The position numbers and the translations under genes were made by a program. From contig NAVB01002384.1 of NCBI GenBank assembly GCA_002179805.1, positions 1 through 11,375 of the forward strand: a DNA stretch of 11,375 bases. Direction: 5' to 3'. The first letter of the stretch is position 1; every line of letters begins with the position of its first letter. Of the stretch, positions 8,071 through 11,375 are shown piece by piece. The notes beneath the pieces were generated by a model. That model did not search any database and was not told the DNA's origin. It saw only the letters and a list, made by a program, of their open reading frames with translations. The stretch is from Acanthamoeba lenticulata. Its lineage: Eukaryota > Discosea > Longamoebia > Acanthamoebidae.

Positions 8071-8104
8071 TGTCGGACCGCGCCAGCTCACCACTGGTCC
8101 GACA
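8071..8104. other. perfect 9-bp inverted repeat with a 16-nt loop
   Basis: TGTCGGACC at 8071-8079 is exactly matched by GGTCCGACA at 8096-8104. It sits about 50 nt after the ZIP-like gene's stop and about 115 nt before the UCHL5 ATG. It may be a stem-loop in the ZIP-like 3' UTR or a dyad binding site for a dimeric regulator of UCHL5. Confidence 0.55.
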
Positions 8105-8156
8105 GCTCCAAGAAGAGAGCAGCCAAAAACCTGGTCAACAAAGACGGCATGGCTGA

Positions 8157-9983
8157 TCAGTTTACTCCTCCTGCAAGCAACAAGCTGTACATCAAAGGTG
8201 GGCAAAATGAAAGAGGTTGTGTACCCACAGAGTACGGACAGACCCGAGAGGCTTCCTCCTTGCCGGAACGCTTCCGGCAACCTGTGGGCGAGAGCTCAGG
8301 TGAGATGATCATTGGATGACAGAGCGGGGGCGAAGCTGGACAGGGCGTACATGGCGTTGGAGATGACCACCAGCATGGCGCCTGCCGCGAGGCCTTCGAT
8401 CGTACTGGTGCCGAAGTAGAAGGCGTCGTTGGGTCCAGCATCTTCGGGTTCCTTCATGAAGGAGCCAATGACAGCGCCGATCCCGGTCACCGCTGAGGCG
8501 GCACATGCGACGCGACGCGAGCCGTTATCATCAAGGACCAAGCTTCGTGTGTGTTTTCTCTGATGAGTCCAAAATCGTACCCACGAGGAAGAGCCACATG
8601 GCGCTGATGACCAGCTTTGACATGCCGTTCTCGAGCATGATGATCGACGACGACAGAGCCTGAACGGCAGCGGTGAGCCTTCGAATCCAAGCCAAGCCGA
8701 GCTACTCTTCAAATGGGCAGGGTACCTCGGGCAGATTGGCCAAGAAGAAGGCGATGACCAGCGAGTAGCTCACGCCATCGGTCGACACGGTCGTGATGCC
8801 TGTCCGACAGATCAATCCGATCAACAAGGTGGCCAAGCGGACGAATCACTGGCTCGCACGCACCGATGACGAGCGCCTCGGGAATGCCATCGATGAGCAT
8901 GCCCAGCCAGATGGCCAACCCGACGCCGCTGCCGACGGGCTCAAGCGACTCTAGGGGAGCCTCATTGGCTTCGCTGGAAGTGAGCTCTGAACCCAAGCGG
9001 GTTAGAAGGTGGACGATGAGCTGAACAAGCATCGCTGCCGAGGGGAGGAGGCGGAGAGATCTCACCTCCTTCTTCGACCAGCGGTGCGGCGAGCGTTTCG
9101 AAATCAGCTTTGCTTTGATCCGTCGCGGGGTTCCAGCTCGTCTGCAGCTGAAGCTCCTTCTCGTCGAGCCGCGTGATCTCCTCCTCCAGCTGCAGCGCCA
9201 CGCCGAGGCGTTAGCCGACTCGCACTCGAGTGGCCAAGCAGCGGCCACCGACGTCAGTGAGCGGTACCTCTTGCTCGAGTTCGGCCTGATAGGTGTCGAC
9301 CGCGGACAGGTAGGTGTAGTTGCCGGACTTGCGCCGGACCCGATCGAGGATGGGCCGGAGCCGCTTCTTCCTCCACTCCAGGAACCGCTTCCGGTTCTTC
9401 GACAGCCGGCGGACCCACCCGCCTCGCTCCTCGAGCAGAAAGTCAAGACCCAGGAAGATGACGCCACCTGTGTGGACGACGTGCACATCAGGATCACAAG
9501 GCCCCGTTCAGGGTTTGCCGTGCGCGCAAGGCAAGAGAAAGGAGGAGAGAGAGAGGCGAGGGTCGCGGCACCAACGAGGGCGGAGAAGAGCATGACCAAC
9601 ATCGGCCCGTGGCCGTACTTGTCGATGTGGAACAAGACCTCACCAAAGAGTGAGAGGGTGAGCGCAAACAGCAGGGCACCACCGCCGAACCCCATGGACA
9701 CCGCCCGCAGCTTGATGGGCATCGTTGGCCACACCTGCAAAAATTGAATAAATAAATGGAAATAATAATAATAAATAAATAAAAAGGAAGGGATGTGAAT
9801 ATCCAGTATTTCCTCCACTCAAGGGAAGCAAGGTTAGGGCAGGCCACATAGTGAAAGGGCTTGCTGGCCGGGAACAGGAGATGGGAGATTTAGAGGGAGA
9901 CGCACGAGTCCAATAGCGCATCCAATTGGAAAGGAGATTGCACTTAAGACGCCCCAGCCAAACGCTTCCGCCTGCTCTGCCAT
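8157..9983 (-). CDS. ZIP-superfamily-like multi-pass membrane protein
   Basis: Ten exons: 9906-9983, 9572-9734, 9268-9467, 9066-9189, 8864-8986, 8726-8799, 8581-8659, 8351-8492, 8225-8281 and 8157-8184. They join in phase to 355 residues. Hydrophobic segments lie near 8-26, 41-60, 70-92, 208-229, 238-252, 268-290, 312-327 and 340-352. Glycine-rich helices (FGGGALLFALTLSLFGEVL, IEGLAAGAMLVVISNAM) and the signatures WLGMLIDGIPEALVIG (215-230), LANLPEALSSS (249-259) and MLPEAF (328-333) resemble ZIP-type metal transporters, especially bacterial-style members with DG.PE and NLPE motifs in place of the His-rich ZIP motifs. Residues about 93-190 are a charged, largely helical insertion (LSKNRKRFLEWRKKRLRPIL, AELEQELEEEITRLDEKELQ), probably a cytoplasmic coiled coil. 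Intron 3 contains CTAAC, a likely branch point. The last two small exons are supported by continuity of PEAF..GGSLSGLSVLCG and are less certain. Substrate unknown. Confidence 0.78.
9746..9784 (+). repeat. AT-rich AATA/AAT repeat in intron 1 of the ZIP-like gene
   Basis: Runs of AATAAATA and AATAATAAT in otherwise GC-rich DNA lie in intron 9735-9905, immediately upstream (sense strand) of its TTGCAG acceptor. On the sense strand this is a T-rich pyrimidine/branch region. Confidence 0.7.
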
Positions 9984-10204
9984 GTGTGGTGCTTTATGTA
10001 CGGTAGGGCAAGCTTGGAACAAAGGACGGCAGCAACAACCCGGAGAGTAGACTACAGCACCTCCGGCTCTCTATTGGGCGAAGCCGATGAGTGCGACCTT
10101 GCGGCGGTGCGTCGGGATTCGTGCCACCGTTCTTCCAAAGAGGAAATGAAAGAAAACGGAACGGAAAGGGAAAGCAGCAAACAGAACACGAAAGGATCGA
10201 CAAG
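9984..10204. promoter_or_regulatory. divergent promoter region between the ZIP-like and motif-repeat genes
   Basis: The 221 bp between two head-to-head ATG codons must contain both 5' regions. The minus-strand side has a CATAAAG a few nucleotides before the ZIP-like ATG. The plus-strand side is purine-rich (A/G-dominated from about 10138 to 10204). I see no clear TATATA as found before UCHL5 and the HHE gene. Confidence 0.5.
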
Positions 10205-11347
10205 ATGAAGGGGGCGGGACTCATCATCGAGGATGATTCGCCAAAACCAAAGAAAACGGTGCCCAAAGCCAAGGCCAACCCTTTCTCCTTCTTTGCGACC
10301 GGCACGGGGACAAAGGGCGACGCGGCAGCGAAAGATCTGCCACCCGCCAGCACCAAGAAGCCCGCCCCCACCAAAGGCGGAGTACCTGCGGCAGCGGGAA
10401 GGGCACCAGCTCCCTACAGCATCTTTGACGAGGCTGCCCCTGTTGCGCCAAAGAGTACGAAATCGTCGACCACAACCCAGCGCCCAGTCCACCCCGTGGG
10501 GGCTGCCCCGCCCTCCATCTTTGACGATCCACCAGTCGTGCACGAGAGGAAAGCCGCGCAGCCCACAGCAGCCGCCAAGCGAGGCGCGCCCGCGAGCGCT
10601 GCCCCGCCACAGCCGTCCATCTTCGACGTCGGCGACGGCTTCGACCTGATGAAAGAGCGGCTGGCCGAGCAGGAGAAGCTCAAGCGCAAGGCCAAGAACG
10701 CCGGCGCCCCACCGGCGCCGGGCAAGAAGAAGGACAACCCGTTCTCGTTCAAGAATTTTGCCACACGCGGGGCTGATCAAGTCGGTGGCGAGGATGGTGA
10801 GGACGAGGACGACGAGTCGGTGAGTCGTGGCACGCCCGGCGATCGCGGGGACGCCGAGGGCACTGGCGCAGATGACGGCAAGCAGGCGCGGCCCGGCGAG
10901 AACCCGTTCTCCTTCAAGGCCTTTGCCAAGCGGAGCGGCGACGGCGCCGAGCGGGCCGCGAGGCCTCCGACGCGAAAGGCCACCCTGCCCGTCCTCTCGG
11001 ACGACGATGACGATGACGATGACGATGACGACGATGCCGGCAACGGCATTGCCGCCGGCGGTGGTGGTGCTGTTGCTGACGAGGGCGACCGAAGGCCGAC
11101 GGGCCGGAAGTCGCCGAACCCGTACTCGTTCAAAGCCTTTGCTTCGTCCAACGTATCGCCCTCCTCCTCGCTGCCCTCGTCGTCTGCCCCTTCGCCCGCT
11201 CCGCTCCGGGCGTCTGCCGCCACTGCCTCGACGTCGTCATCATCATCGACCACCTCGACGACCGCCTCGCTGCCGCTGCCGGCCATCAGCGAAAGCGAAG
11301 AAGAGGACGACGATGAAGATGATGACATCGGCATCCCCTCTCTGCCC
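10205..11347 (+). CDS. disordered acidic protein with repeated NPFSFK.F and SIFD motifs, first exon
   Basis: The frame opens at ATG 10205 (context ACAAGATGA) and stays open to the window end. The exon probably stops at 11347, because CCC/GTACGC there matches this genome's donor consensus and the following bases are AT-rich. The 381 codons encode a Pro/Ala/Ser/Asp-rich, largely disordered chain. Two short motifs recur: NPFSFF (25-30), NPFSFKNF (178-185), NPFSFKAF (233-240) and NPYSFKAF (305-312); and SIFD at 72-75, 104-107 and 138-141. A charged helix lies at about 147-165 (MKERLAEQEKLKRKAK), and there is a D12 run at 266-277. From memory, animal ENTR1/SDCCAG3 (endosome trafficking) carries one NPFSFREF motif, so an endosomal adaptor is possible, but homology is unproven. 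A GTGAGT...CAG segment (10820-10885, 66 nt, 3n) could be an optional intron. Confidence 0.75.
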
Positions 11348-11375
11348 GTACGCTCATTTATCCGATCTTTATTTT
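11348..11375 (+). other. probable start of intron 1 of the motif-repeat gene
   Basis: GTACGC at 11348-11353 is among the commonest donor forms in this window, and the sequence becomes T-rich after it. The acceptor lies beyond the window. Confidence 0.55.

Noticed and set aside
10820..10885. Possible intron (GTGAGT...CAG) in the motif-repeat gene
   Set aside because: The segment is in frame, 66 nt, and its codon use and composition match the surrounding acidic exon, so I kept it as coding and only mention it as optional.
10052..11334. Minus-strand open frames of 242 and 185 codons with Ser- and Gly-rich translations
   Set aside because: They are antisense to the plus-strand motif-repeat exon; the Ser runs are the complement of Asp/Glu-rich codons.
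1..11375. tRNA, rRNA, CRISPR, transposon or other mobile-element signals
   Set aside because: I saw no cloverleaf-like sequence, spaced direct-repeat array, terminal inverted repeats with target duplication, transposase or reverse-transcriptase motif. The simple repeats present are short microsatellites in introns and UTRs.

Overview
The window looks like nuclear DNA from an intron-dense, GC-rich amoeboid protist. Acanthamoeba or a close amoebozoan relative is my best guess; this rests on gene style only, since no marker gene fixes the species. Genes are tightly packed, exons are short, and introns are about 40-190 nt. The protein set is plainly eukaryotic: an FG nucleoporin, an F-BAR/SH3 protein, a proteasomal UCH37 deubiquitinase and a ZIP-like membrane protein. 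I rebuilt spliced models by eye from GT-AG junctions, frame continuity and protein-family conservation. They contain 40 introns.

Layout, left to right. (1) 1-832, minus: 5' part of an FG-repeat nucleoporin gene that runs off the left edge. (2) 1188-2372, minus: five-exon gene for a 250-residue hemerythrin-like (HHE) protein whose iron-ligand motifs look degenerate. (3) 2820-6267, minus: 17-exon gene for a 706-residue protein with an N-terminal F-BAR domain and two SH3 domains. (4) 6398-7955, minus: eight-exon UCHL5/UCH37 gene, 333 residues, with a complete catalytic tetrad and C-terminal proteasome-binding tail. (5) 8157-9983, minus: ten-exon gene for a 355-residue multi-pass ZIP-superfamily-like protein with a charged coiled-coil loop. 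(6) 10205 to beyond the right edge, plus: first exon (381 codons) of a disordered acidic protein carrying repeated NPFSFK.F and SIFD motifs. Genes 5 and 6 are divergent and share a 221-bp promoter region. The other intergenic gaps are 130-450 bp.

The five minus-strand genes are head to tail, but nothing suggests a shared pathway. Their roles are nuclear pore, possible diiron or redox protein, membrane-cytoskeleton link, 26S proteasome and metal transport. Most long open frames on the plus strand between 1 and 10200 are antisense shadows of these exons.

The most notable signals are an unusual 5' splice-site consensus with C at +4 (GTRCG), 11-12 nt G/C homopolymer runs confined to introns, stop-free 3n introns in the FG gene, a degenerate hemerythrin domain, and the short-motif repeat protein at the right edge. 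I did not find a defence system, mobile element, CRISPR array or RNA gene.
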